Assembly (NCBI GenBank): GCA_007922195.1
Contig: ML681963.1
Span: forward strand, 141,794,404-141,858,403
From: Podocnemis expansa
Taxonomy: Eukaryota > Chordata > Testudines > Podocnemididae
Direction of reading: 5' to 3'
DNA: 64,000 nucleotides
Part shown: in pieces, positions 55,651 through 64,000 of the stretch
How positions within the stretch are numbered: the first letter of the stretch is position 1
Layout: the number at the start of each line of letters is the position of its first letter
Notes under the pieces: model-generated
The model's input: the letters and a program-made list of their open reading frames with translations, nothing else
The model's database searches: none
Told to the model about the DNA's origin: nothing
Made by a program: the position numbers and the translations under genes

Positions 55651-57125
55651 ATGTAGACCTTCCCAGCTCCCTCTGAACCTCTCCCACAGCCTGTTCCCCC
55701 CTCTCTCCCTGCGGCTGGCCCCTTGACTATAGCTGCCACTCCTACCACCTCCGGTGCCCCCACTAGGGCACCTGAGGCAGCGGGCAAGGGAGGGGCCTCC
55801 ACTACTGCTGCCCCAACCTCCCGGCCGGAAAAAAGAGCAAGGGAAAGAAGGCGAGCAAGGGCCCTGCTGCTCCCGCAGCCCGTCCACCAGCTGTGGCCCC
55901 TTCTTCCCCTGCCGTTCCCTCCACCAGTTCTGGGGGTCCTTCTGCCCCCAGAACGTATGCCCAGGCAGCCGCCACCCCTCCACCCACCACCACATCATCA
56001 TCCCACACTGCCTCCTCTAATTCGAGCTCAGGGGGCCGGGGCCCCTTCCCCTCTTTGACCAGGAGGCATGGTGTCCGCTGCCTCCTGGTGACTGCCTCGC
56101 CCCACATAGAAACTTATGTGTGGGCGATGGCGATGGCGATGGTGGGGCCCTCGGCCATTGAGGCAGCCTCCAAGATGTTTGGGAAGATGGTATTCTTCCT
56201 GGCATCGGAGGCGGTGGTCAGGGGCTTGGCGGTGGGAGGTGTCCACATGCCAGTGGAACCTTTAGAGAACCTGGGTGTATGGGTGGTCCTCACTTCCGTT
56301 CCTCCCTTCCTCCCCAATGCCGTCCTGCTTCCCCTCCTCTCCACCCTGGGGAAGCCGATTTCTATAACCATCCCTCTCCCACTGGGCTGCAAGGACCCCC
56401 CCCCCCAGCCATCCCCGCCCCATGCTCCGAGCCGGCTGCTAGACTTGCAGCCAGTCTCTTTCCGAACCGTACCTTGTAAATATCTGTACACACTCGTGCT
56501 ACATACCATCCATTTGCTCGCCCTTGTGTCCTGCCCGGATACAAAGTGGCAGGACCTCATTCCACCTACAGAGGGCGAGGACCCCTGGTGGGCCAGTCTG
56601 TATGCCACCCTCACTCCAAGGCCCGCTGGGGACATTAGTTGGTGGCTCCTACATGGAGCCATGAGCACGGGCGTGTACTTGGTGCAGTTCACCCTTTGTC
56701 TCGACACCTGCCCCTTTTGCGGTGCGAGGGAGACCCTGGCGCATGTCTATCTAGACTGCGCCAGGCTGCAGCCCCTCTTCCGGCTCCTCCAGAACCTCCT
56801 CTTGAGGTTCTGGCTGCACTTCTCCCCACACCTGTATATTTATGCACTCCCCATCCGTGGCCCCACAAAGTCGCGGGACCTCCTCGCCAACCTCCTCTTG
56901 GCTTACACAAAAGTAGCCACCTATAAAACTCGGGAGAGGAGGTTGGCTGACAGAGGGGCCTGCGAATGTGGGGCCTATTTCTGGTCCCTCGTCCGTGCAC
57001 ATATCCGGGCAGAGTTCCTCTGGGTGGCATCCGCTGGCTCCCTCAACACCTTCCGGGAGCAGTGGGCGCTGTCTGGAGTTCTCTGCTTGGTATCCCCTTC
57101 CAAAACTCTAGTTTTGAACCTGTAA
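55651..57125 (+). pseudogene. In-frame ORF1-ORF2 C-terminal fusion, copy C
   Basis: The ancestral ORF1 start at 55651 now reads ATG TAG, a stop directly after the start. The frame is then shifted near 55825, but from 55893 it is open without break to TAA/TAG-type stop at 57123-57125 (410 codons, no ATG until about 56127). Residues about 55-168 are the ZCCHC3-like domain (TRRHGVRCLLVTASPHIETY ... LGCKDP). Directly after the C-run joint come residues of ORF2's C-terminus (PSRLLDLQPVSFRTV ... CPFCGARETLAHVYLDC ... LVLNL). The endonuclease, polymerase and ORF1 zinc knuckle are absent; the ORF2 CCHC remains intact. Confidence 0.8.
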
Positions 57126-57193
57126 CCCTCACACCCATCCCTGTTTTCTTTTTCGTTGTCCCAAGAAATTAGTTGAGGGCCTGTTTTGTGCTG

Positions 57194-57248
57194 CTTCCCC
57201 TAGGCTGGGGGAAGGGTTTTAGAAGTGGGTGGGCTTACGCCCACCCAC
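57194..57248 (+). ncRNA. Tandem 3'-UTR hairpins, Tx1-like copy C
   Basis: Hairpin 1: CTTCCCC (57194-57200) with GGGGAAG (57208-57214), 7-nt loop. Hairpin 2: GTGGGTGGGC (57225-57234) with GCCCACCCAC (57239-57248), TTAC loop. Identical in design to copy B, 21 bp before the element end. Confidence 0.7.
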
Positions 57249-57279
57249 CACACAGGACTCTTCAATAGGTTCTTCAGCT

Positions 57280-57295
57280 AGGGGATTGCCTTCAC
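57280..57295 (-). mobile_element. 5' tip of the minus-strand CR1
   Basis: AGGGGATTGCCTTCAC, reversed, gives GTGAAGGCAATCCCCT, matching GTGAAGGCGATCCCCT at about 7069-7084 of the intact CR1. It joins across the Tx1-like pair to 46257-46577. CR1 homology stops here, so this CR1 begins about 70 bp inside the intact copy's start. Confidence 0.7.
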
Positions 57296-57800
57296 TGACA
57301 TACATAGTTTTGTGTCATCTGAAAATGTTGCTACTTCACAGTTCCTATCATTTTCCACATTATTAATAAAATATATTAAGCCAGTGATTCTCAACCACCA
57401 TCAGGACACATTAGTGTGTCACCAAGTGTGTCACTGAAAGCCTGGGAGATGGCTGGATTTGGCCTGGAAGGAGTGGGCTAGTATGTCCTGTGAAGTCGCA
57501 ATATGCTGCCAAATGTGTTACAACTCACAAAAGTTTGAGAATCACTGTATTAAGCAACAGTAATCCTAGCGTGAAGCTTTGGGTCACCCCTCTGTTAACC
57601 TTTGTGTTGGAAATTGACCATTCATTCCTGCTCTTTGTTTTCTACTTCCTAGCCAGCCAGATTCTAATTAATAACTGAACTTTACTCCTTGCTTGTTTTG
57701 CAGAACTCTACTTCTCCTTCCATAGCTACTTAGTTTTCTTAATAGTCTCCTAGAGACTTTGTTGAAGGCTTCCTAAGAGTTTCAAGCGTACAGCATTAGC
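57296..57800 (-). repeat. Old CR1, outer flank of the insertion nest
   Basis: 'ttttgtgtcatctgaaaatg', 'ccacattattaataaaatat', then after a hAT insertion 'tttgggtcacccctctgtta', 'attgaccattcattcctgct' and 'gagactttgttgaaggcttc' follow the reversed CR1 reverse-transcriptase region in order. It continues the fragment at 41690-42136. Confidence 0.72.
57382..57547. mobile_element. hAT-type miniature transposon with perfect 8-bp TSD
   Basis: It starts CAGTGATTCTCAACC and ends AAGTTTGAGAATCACTG, an inverted repeat of 13 exact bases (CAGTGATTCTCAA). TATTAAGC flanks both sides (57374-57381 and 57548-57555). 166 bp, no ORF. It is inserted in the old CR1. Confidence 0.88.
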
Positions 57801-57944
57801 TGCTTGTTGTTGAATCATCAGATTGTGACATCAGAGGTCTGTCATGCTCTAACAGGATGAAAGTTCTCAACGTATGCCAGGCTTCATTCCTGTCAGAGAC
57901 TACAACCTCCCTTTATTGCTCAAAGACACCATCAACACACGCAA

Positions 57945-58853
57945 ATGGAGAATTCCCTGATTCACAACCTGTCTATTGCAAACAAAAATTTACAAAATCA
58001 AATATGGGATCTTAGAGAAGCAGCTGAAGAGCTTGATGCTGAAAACCAGAAGCTAAGGAAAGAAAACAGAGAGATAAAAGACCAGAACAGGAGATTGCAA
58101 ACTAGTGCAGACTGTTTCAAGACATTAGTAGGAGACCTACAAAGAGAAGTGGACGGTGCCAGGGAGATGGTGGAAGGAAGAGAAGACAAGATTAATAAAT
58201 TAGAATTCCAAAACAAAAACTTGGAGAAAATAAATGAGCAACTTAATATGGAAATCATGGAAATGGCCTGCCAGATTTCTACATATCATGATATGTATCA
58301 GGAAAAAGATATATATGGGATAAGAAATATGATATATGAAAACAAGAAGTCTCTGAAAAATTTAGACACCAGTCAAGAAAGTGAAAAGCATCTATATGAA
58401 AAGAAAAACCTTGAAGCCTGCCCGTTAAGGCAGACACTGGAAGAATTTGACAAAATCGGGGGTGTTCAGAAAAATGACAGTATGCAACTGGAAGGGCAGC
58501 CGGAAATGTCAGCCCAGGAAACTGCATTAATGAAGGTGGCAAATGAGGACAAGTTTCAGACTGGTTCATTATGGAGGCAGGCTGTTGAAGCCACATTTGT
58601 GAAGAATTTACTTAACAAGCCTAAGAAACATGCTTTCCTCTGTTACATTTGGAATCTCTTTAAGCTCTTGCTTACATTTGTGATTTGGCTGGTGCTTGCA
58701 ATAGTTTTGGTCTTATTATACACCTATGTTTTCAACAACAATTTTATAGCTGAAAGCCTCCCACTATTGATTAATGACCATGCTCTTGATATGCTGATAC
58801 AGATCTTGTCCCCATATCTTATATGGAAAAATGATGGACTTTTACCATTTTGA
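57945..58853 (+). CDS. Coiled-coil, tail-anchored membrane protein, TMCO5-like
   Basis: 302 codons in one open frame. Residues 1-130 form a long coiled coil with heptad Leu/Ile (IANKNLQNQIWDLREAAEEL, DKINKLEFQNKNLEKINEQL). Residues 131-215 are a polar linker. KPKK at 225-228 precedes a single hydrophobic segment at about 238-263, followed by a 39-residue tail ending NDGLLPF. Layout, length (TMCO5A is about 290 residues) and an acidic-then-'LP' ending suggest the TMCO5 family; I assign it by layout and remembered similarity, not by alignment. The ATG has C at -3 and G at +4. 'ctctaacag' at 57847-57855 could be a splice acceptor, so this may be a terminal exon; or the gene may be intronless or a retrocopy. 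Codon use is AT-rich, unlike the neighbouring Tx1 copies. Confidence 0.6.
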   Translation: MENSLIHNLSIANKNLQNQIWDLREAAEELDAENQKLRKENREIKDQNRRLQTSADCFKTLVGDLQREVDGAREMVEGREDKINKLEFQNKNLEKINEQLNMEIMEMACQISTYHDMYQEKDIYGIRNMIYENKKSLKNLDTSQESEKHLYEKKNLEACPLRQTLEEFDKIGGVQKNDSMQLEGQPEMSAQETALMKVANEDKFQTGSLWRQAVEATFVKNLLNKPKKHAFLCYIWNLFKLLLTFVIWLVLAIVLVLLYTYVFNNNFIAESLPLLINDHALDMLIQILSPYLIWKNDGLLPF

Positions 58854-60429
58854 GAACAGCTGTACAGCTTTGCTGAGAGCTCAATATCAGCTCAATTCAC
58901 TTTGTTTCAGTGCCCTGATGCATGAGCTCAGTTCCAAATCAAAAATTTATAAATTTTTATTTTGGAGATCCAAAAAAACCTATATAATTCAGTTCTCCTT
59001 TAGCCGCTGTTTGACTCACACACACAGAATTCTAGCAGAATGGAGGAGTATGATTTCACTTTACAACAGCCATGCCCATTTGTCGCTATCATGCCATGAC
59101 CACCTACCCATTTTATACTCCTGTTTCAACCAATATTCCTGGTGCTGAAGTAAGACTTGCTGATCTGTATTTCCCAGGATCATCCCAGTAAAGGAACTGG
59201 AAGTTCAGAAATGAAGAGAGTAGAGGGAGCTAGCTTCACTGTCCTAGGATCAAGTGTGTGTGGACACTAAGCAGGTTATGCTAAAAAAACCAAACAAACT
59301 TTCCACTAGCAGATAAGGCCTTATTTATAGAGAGGCCAGTGATGAGATTACAAAGCAGATCGCAAGTATGACAGTTCTGCAGAATGATAGGTAAAGAAAC
59401 TCATATATTTTTGTTCAGGTCAGTGTGACAGCTGTACTTCAATATGTGAGTTCTACATCCTGGAAAGTGAAAGTTCTTAGAGACGCCATAATGTGGATTT
59501 TGTAATAGCAATGAATATATTTTCATTAAATGCATGCATAGTACATACTGGGCCCAATCCCACTTCCAGTAAAAGTCATTACCAGACTGTTGTTTGCCTC
59601 AGATGGGCATTGTAGTAATTATTTGACTGCAGTGAAAACCAACACAGCACTCCCTGCTTCAGGCAAAGTAACACAAAATTTCTTCGCACTAATCTTGCTG
59701 AGGTTAAGTTAAGCATGATATGTGATTCTGGAATTCACTTCCGTGTTCGTCTGCCAATCCCTAATTTGTTCGTTACAAAGCCTATCTGTTTTTCCAGGCT
59801 TTGGAGAAGGCTGCGGAGAGAGGTGTGGGAGGAGGAAGAGTGTTTAGCTGGTTGGGTTAGAATGGAGTTTTCATCATGAACATTAGTTTGGATGGAGTAG
59901 TGTTTTTACATTTGGCTAATACATTTTGTATGTGCATCTAGGGCAATGGATAGAGTCTTTTTAAATAAAACAAAAGAAATAACATGTTGTGGAAGGGAAA
60001 TTAAATCCTAAAAATCAACATGGCAGTTAGCCAAGTGCCAGCCATCTTGAGGCTTCAGAATTATCCCTGACATTTATGCACAAAGCAGAAACATGAAGCC
60101 TGCCAAGCAGAAGCTAGCAAATAAACAGTCAACTGAACAAACATGATACAGAAAGAATCTTAAGAAGAAGGACAATTGTGGCTCCGCTGCATCATTTTTG
60201 CCAGGTAATATGTGCAGTGGCTGTAGTAGTGGCAATGAGGGAAAATTCCAAAGATGAAAGGGCAGGAAAACCTTCTCAAATTTCTTGTTCTCCTAGGTTG
60301 TGAAACAAGAAGGTCTTCCTTTAGGATAAAGAAAGAGAAAACCATGTGGGAAAGAGGGCAGGTGGTAGAATGTAAAGACAATGGGCTAATTTCACAAGTA
60401 TAGAGAATTAACAGAAAAGATGGTCTTGT
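58854..60429. other. 3' flank of the TMCO5-like frame, otherwise unrecognised
   Basis: A 105-codon open frame at 58831-59148 overlaps the end of the coiled-coil gene in another frame and has no domain; it is probably 3' UTR. An AATAAA occurs at about 59965 and could serve polyadenylation. Nothing else is recognised. Confidence 0.4.
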
Positions 60430-60680
60430 ATTTAAGATATTGGACTAAGACTCAGGAGACTCTTCCACTGGCTTCCTTGATTATCTCAGGCAAATCACTT
60501 TCTATACCTCAGTTCCCCATTAGTATGAAAGGGTAATAATGCTCACTTTGCCTCTCTTGTGTATTTAGATGGTAGATTATTTGGGGCAGTGATGTGTCTT
60601 AGATGTATGTGCAGTGCTTAGGCAAGGACCCGCAGTCATAGTTGAGGTATTTAGTTACTATCATAATTAATAATAATGAG
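60430..60680 (-). repeat. MIR-type SINE, reversed
   Basis: The order 'ttggactaagactcaggaga', 'ggcaaatcactttctatacc', 'tcagttccccattagtatga' and 'gggtaataatgctcac' is the reverse of MIR from 3' end to core. Confidence 0.72.
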
Positions 60681-61419
60681 AGGTGAACTCATGTCAACAA
60701 GTACAAGAGGCCAAGTTCTCTAAACTGCATGAATTTTCAGTTCGTCAGTTGTGAATAAAATAGACTAACTTCACACAGTCACCCACAGCTAGAGAGTGCG
60801 ATGGAGTCAATTGATCATGTATGTCCACTGAAGAGGATAGGTGGAAAATAGTGTTTTGACTTGTCAAAAAAGAGGTTGGTCCAGGAGCACATCATGAGGA
60901 AAGATTTGGGAAGGTAACTCCATAATAGCATAAGTGGTTAAAAATTAAGATGACATAAGATCAACTTGACCCCTACAATCCACTTAAGTTTATATCAAGA
61001 CCATAACAGTCATTCCAAACTTTCTCAGCAATTTACACAAAACTGTAACAGGCATCTGAGGTCAGCTGTCAGAACAAATATCATTTCAGTGTTGCAAATG
61101 TGTTTTAAGTACTGTTGTCCTTTTTCAGTGTGTGCGGCTAGTCAGTGTTCAGGACTCTGGTTGGTTGAATCTTGTATTTTCTTTGATACTTTCTTGTTTA
61201 TTTACAAGGACTGTTTAAAGTCCCATGTCTCTGAAAGCAGAAGGAAGGAGGAACAAAAGGAACTGTTTCTTTGCTTACAGTCCCCAAGTCTTTTTAGCCA
61301 ACAGCTGATACAAAAGTTCTCTCTCTCTCTCCCTCTGCCACTTTTTCCAGAGTCATGTTATGTTTACAGGCTTCTACTTGGATTTCTTGCCTATCACCGT
61401 GTTTCTGTTCCTGTTTGTT

Positions 61420-62010
61420 CTCAGCGTAAGTCTACACTTAAAATGCTGCCTCAGCACAGCTGAATTGATGCAGTTGCACCACTATAGCTCTTTAATGAAG
61501 ACACTTTAAGGCTCGACAGACATTGCTGGCAAAACTCAGTAGCAGTCGATGAGAGCCACACAAGTTATGCAGAATAGCTTGAGTAACTCCTGTTGACTTT
61601 GTAACTTCCATTTAGCATGCCATCTCCACTGTGCTGCACTGGTGGGGAAAGCATACCCATCAACACAATGCTCTGCTTTTTGGGAAGGTGGTTTTATTAA
61701 ATTGACTTCTGGATTGATTGAGTGGGTTGTCACTTCCACTCAGTTGATGCAGATAAATCAGTCTGATGGAGGAAGATCCTAAATGAATCCTAAATAACAT
61801 ATCCTAAGTTAACAGATCAGAGTTCTCTAGTCAGCATAGTTAATCCACCTCCTGAGAGGCAGTAGCTACATAAATGGGAGAAACTCTCCTGCTGACATAG
61901 CGATTTTTACCCAGGGCATTTGTTTGGTATAAATATGTCACTTCAGAGTGTATAGTTTTACACCTTTGTGATGTTGTTACAGTGATATAGGTCAGTAGTA
62001 TAGACCAGAC
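61420..62010. mobile_element. Degenerate DNA transposon relic
   Basis: 'gtaagtctacacttaaaatg', 'gtcagcatagttaatccacc' and 'tcctgagaggcagtagctac' belong to a common sauropsid palindromic element whose ends read GTCTACAC. The right end 'gtagtatagaccagacct' is a poor inverted match. Unrelated sequence seems to sit between about 61520 and 61820. Family and boundaries are uncertain. Confidence 0.45.
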
Positions 62011-63419
62011 CTCAGTTTCTGTGTGATCTCCCTTCCCAACATCTGCACGCACTGTCCCAAAATAACACTGGTCACACATACCTTTTGTTTTAAATGAGGG
62101 CTTATGTGCATAGCTGTGTTAACTGATGGATGAGTTTACACCTATTTATCTCAATGGGGTTTTCACTCATCCCATAACAAGGTTTCACTTAACTCATAAC
62201 AGTATGATAAAACTGTTAGTCTTCAAAACACAAAGCACATGTCAAATGAGAAATCAAAATCAGTCTTCTTCGTAAACTTTTAATATTATTTCTAGTTCAT
62301 ACTAAAATTTAGTTGCACAGTTAAACACCAAGCCAAAAAACAGGGTTAGGTTATCTATAGATGATTTATTCTATAGTTTCAGCCCTTTTTTATTTTGATT
62401 TTTTACATAATACTGTACTGATTGTGTTTTCCCTGAATTTGTTCCTGATTTCTACCAACAGTGTGTGAATTATTAGTGAAGTGCACACTATTTTTGTTTT
62501 TATTTATTATCTCTGAAAGTCACGTGGAATTGCTTCAGATCCTGGAATGGAAGGCAAGCACAAAGCATAGCTAAACAAAAGCACTGAGGCTATGAACCTC
62601 TCAGGGGTGATGGATGGTAAAAGCATTTAGGAACAGAGATATAGGAGGTTCAAAGGGAGGTTTCTGATTTATAACAGTTGTTTTTGTTGTGGGTTTTTGT
62701 TTTTTTTTAATTTGACTGAATACATGGTCATGGTAAAACCTCCATTGCACTCTTAATAGAGGTATTTTTCTGTTAAATAGAGCTGAGTAGTATTGTTGAA
62801 TGCTTTGCCGTGCGAATTCCTGCAATCAGTATCTGACATTCAAACATCTCAACTGATGGCACCACATATGCTCCAGACTAAAAGTTACATTGTACAATTC
62901 TATAAGCTGCAGGAAGGACGTAAAGGAGAAAGCCATTCAAGACAGGTCAGCTTTGTACCGACTTTTGTTGCCATTAAGATTCATTGCACTCAGCATGCCC
63001 AATGTGAATCACATTTGCAGCAGCAGCTCCCTGCCTTTAACTATTAATTTTCTTCATCTCATACATCTTTGCATGAACTAGCTGGCCTGAGCCTGCTTCT
63101 CTTTACCTGGCCTATTTCATTTTTGCTGGCTAATTCACTGGCATGTCTGGAATTAACACTTTTCAGAGACATCCTGGCAGACAAGGTGTCAGTGAGTCCT
63201 CAAAGGATTGCTACAGAAAGGCATGGGTATAATATAGTCACATAGTTCCCATCTTCTCTGAATCCTTTTCTGATTTCTCAGAAAATATACAGGAATGAAG
63301 CATAATCACTATTTGTACTGTAGTAACACCTAGAGGCTTCAGTAGGGTTTGCCTCCCTTTCACTGCTGCTATTCTGGACACCATGCAAGCATGCCACAGT
63401 ACAATTCCTACTGTAAAGT
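62011..63419. other. Non-coding DNA, nothing recognised
   Basis: AT-rich, with no ORF carrying a recognisable domain and no repeat that I can name. Confidence 0.4.
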
Positions 63420-63540
63420 GTTTGAAACCTTAATAGACAGGGGAAATATTATTATCCCCTGTTTACAATAGGGAAGTGAGGCACACAGATATTAAGTGTT
63501 TTACTCCAAATCACCCAGGAAGTCTATACTAGAAGTAAGT
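63420..63540 (+). repeat. MIR-like SINE remnant
   Basis: 'attattatcccctgtttaca' followed by 'gaagtgaggcacacagatat' and 'ctccaaatcacccagg' fits the MIR core with high divergence. Confidence 0.5.
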
Positions 63541-63885
63541 TCCAAAGGGGCAGCCATGTTTGTCACTTTACAGACAGCTTCCCAACCTTAAGCAGATACA
63601 CACCAGCAACTACAGACTTAACAACAGAACCGTTAAAGCAGGTATATATCCCCGCAACAAACCACACTGCCAACTTAGCTCATATATCTGCACAAAAGAC
63701 ACTATTACAAGACCTAATAAAACCAGCTACTCCATCAAAGGTTCATTCGCCTGCTCATCCACCAATGTGATCTATGCCATCACGTGCCAGAAATATCCCT
63801 CTGCTTTATATATTGGACAAACAGGATGGTCTCTGTACAAAAGAATGAATGGACAAAAATCTGACATCAGAAATCATGACTGAGA
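63541..63885 (+). pseudogene. Penelope-like element fragment with GIY-YIG endonuclease
   Basis: It opens with 'ttccaaaggggcagccatgt', the same edge as at 27157, then passes within about 20 bp into an open frame (63560-63883, 107 codons). Family features: NNRTVKAGIYPRNKPHCQL, TSYSIKGSFACSSTNVIYAI and the nuclease signature LYIGQTGWSLYKRM. The Cys expected in the CQKC pair is Tyr (CQKYPSA). The YIG and the following Arg (KRM) of the catalytic helix are present. The reverse transcriptase is missing, so this is an internally deleted copy. It ends at a stop after RNHD, where MITE-like sequence begins. Confidence 0.8.
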
Positions 63886-63889
63886 CATA

Positions 63890-64000
63890 ATAGTTTGAAC
63901 TAAAAAACCATGCTCAGTTCAAACTAACCACTAGTTCAAACTTATTTAATTTGAACTAGCATGTCTCCATCGTGCTAGTTTAAACTAAAAATGCAAATTA
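63890..64000. mobile_element. Palindromic MITE, partial, running off the window
   Basis: AGTTTGAACTAA, CAGTTCAAACTAACC, TAGTTCAAACTT and TTTGAACTAGCATG words in both orientations match the style of 1-207 and 31656-32075. A clean terminus is not visible at its left side, so it may be truncated against the Penelope fragment. Confidence 0.55.

Larger units (their letters stand above)
54552..57269 (+). mobile_element. Tx1-like LINE, copy C, internally deleted
   Basis: It has complete 5' and 3' ends like copy B, but the middle (most of ORF1's second half and nearly all of ORF2) is missing; the joint lies in a C-run at about 56396-56408. 2,718 bp. It is flanked by TTCTTCAGCC and TTCTTCAGCT. A short element with both ends could have been mobilised by the enzymes of a complete copy, like a non-autonomous derivative (inference). 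Confidence 0.87.

Noticed and set aside
46588..57269. Copies B and C as one element duplicated by assembly error
   Set aside because: C has its own internal deletion, private substitutions (ATG TAG at the ORF1 start) and a junction 10-mer with one difference, so a simple assembly duplication is unlikely; still worth a long-read check.
58831..59148. 105-codon frame after the coiled-coil gene
   Set aside because: Overlaps the gene's end in another frame, no domain, likely 3' UTR.

Overview
The window is nuclear DNA of a vertebrate, most likely a non-avian sauropsid (turtle or crocodilian). The reasons are: CR1 LINEs whose ORF1 carries an esterase domain and whose 3' end is the ATTCTATG tail; MIR-type SINE fragments; a Penelope GIY-YIG fragment; a Ty3/Gypsy element; Tx1-like LINEs; and palindromic 'TTCGAATTAA' miniature DNA transposons. 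No operons, CRISPR arrays or other prokaryotic features were found. One probable host gene is visible; nearly all other coding potential is transposon-derived.

Layout. 1-6813: sparse DNA with two small DNA transposons, a MIR remnant and a striking 37-bp hairpin. 6814-11785: a Harbinger-like palindromic MITE split by a 4.6-kb CR1 with two open ORFs. 12191-13526: a TIR element. 14724 to about 18770: a decayed Ty3/Gypsy element on the minus strand, lacking its 3' LTR. 20398-23004: a 5'-truncated CR1 split by a 780-bp solo LTR with a 5-bp target duplication. 23005-33700: mostly unique DNA, with a candidate conserved non-coding element (26260-26760), MIR fragments, a head-to-head Penelope terminal-repeat pair and a MITE. 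33711-41596: Tx1-like LINE copy A with 10-bp target duplications and an internal 100-N gap. 41690-57800: a nest of insertions, with an old minus-strand CR1 broken by a younger minus-strand CR1, whose 5' UTR is broken by two head-to-tail Tx1-like copies (B, 7.95 kb; C, 2.7 kb, internally deleted). 57945-58853: a 302-codon open frame for a coiled-coil, tail-anchored protein resembling the TMCO5 family. 58854-64000: sparse DNA with SINE and DNA-transposon relics, a Penelope GIY-YIG fragment and a partial MITE.

The most informative signals are these. (1) The Tx1-like tandem pair in a CR1 5' UTR has the same 10-mer at all three junctions. (2) Two hairpins sit near the 3' end of every Tx1-like copy, one with a compensatory base-pair change between copies. 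(3) Copy C carries an in-frame ORF1-ORF2 fusion made by deletion at a C-run. (4) The CR1 at 7001-11611 keeps both ORFs and all visible catalytic motifs, and its 5' UTR begins with a repeated promoter-proximal segment. All family assignments rest on motifs and recalled family features; no database search was possible.
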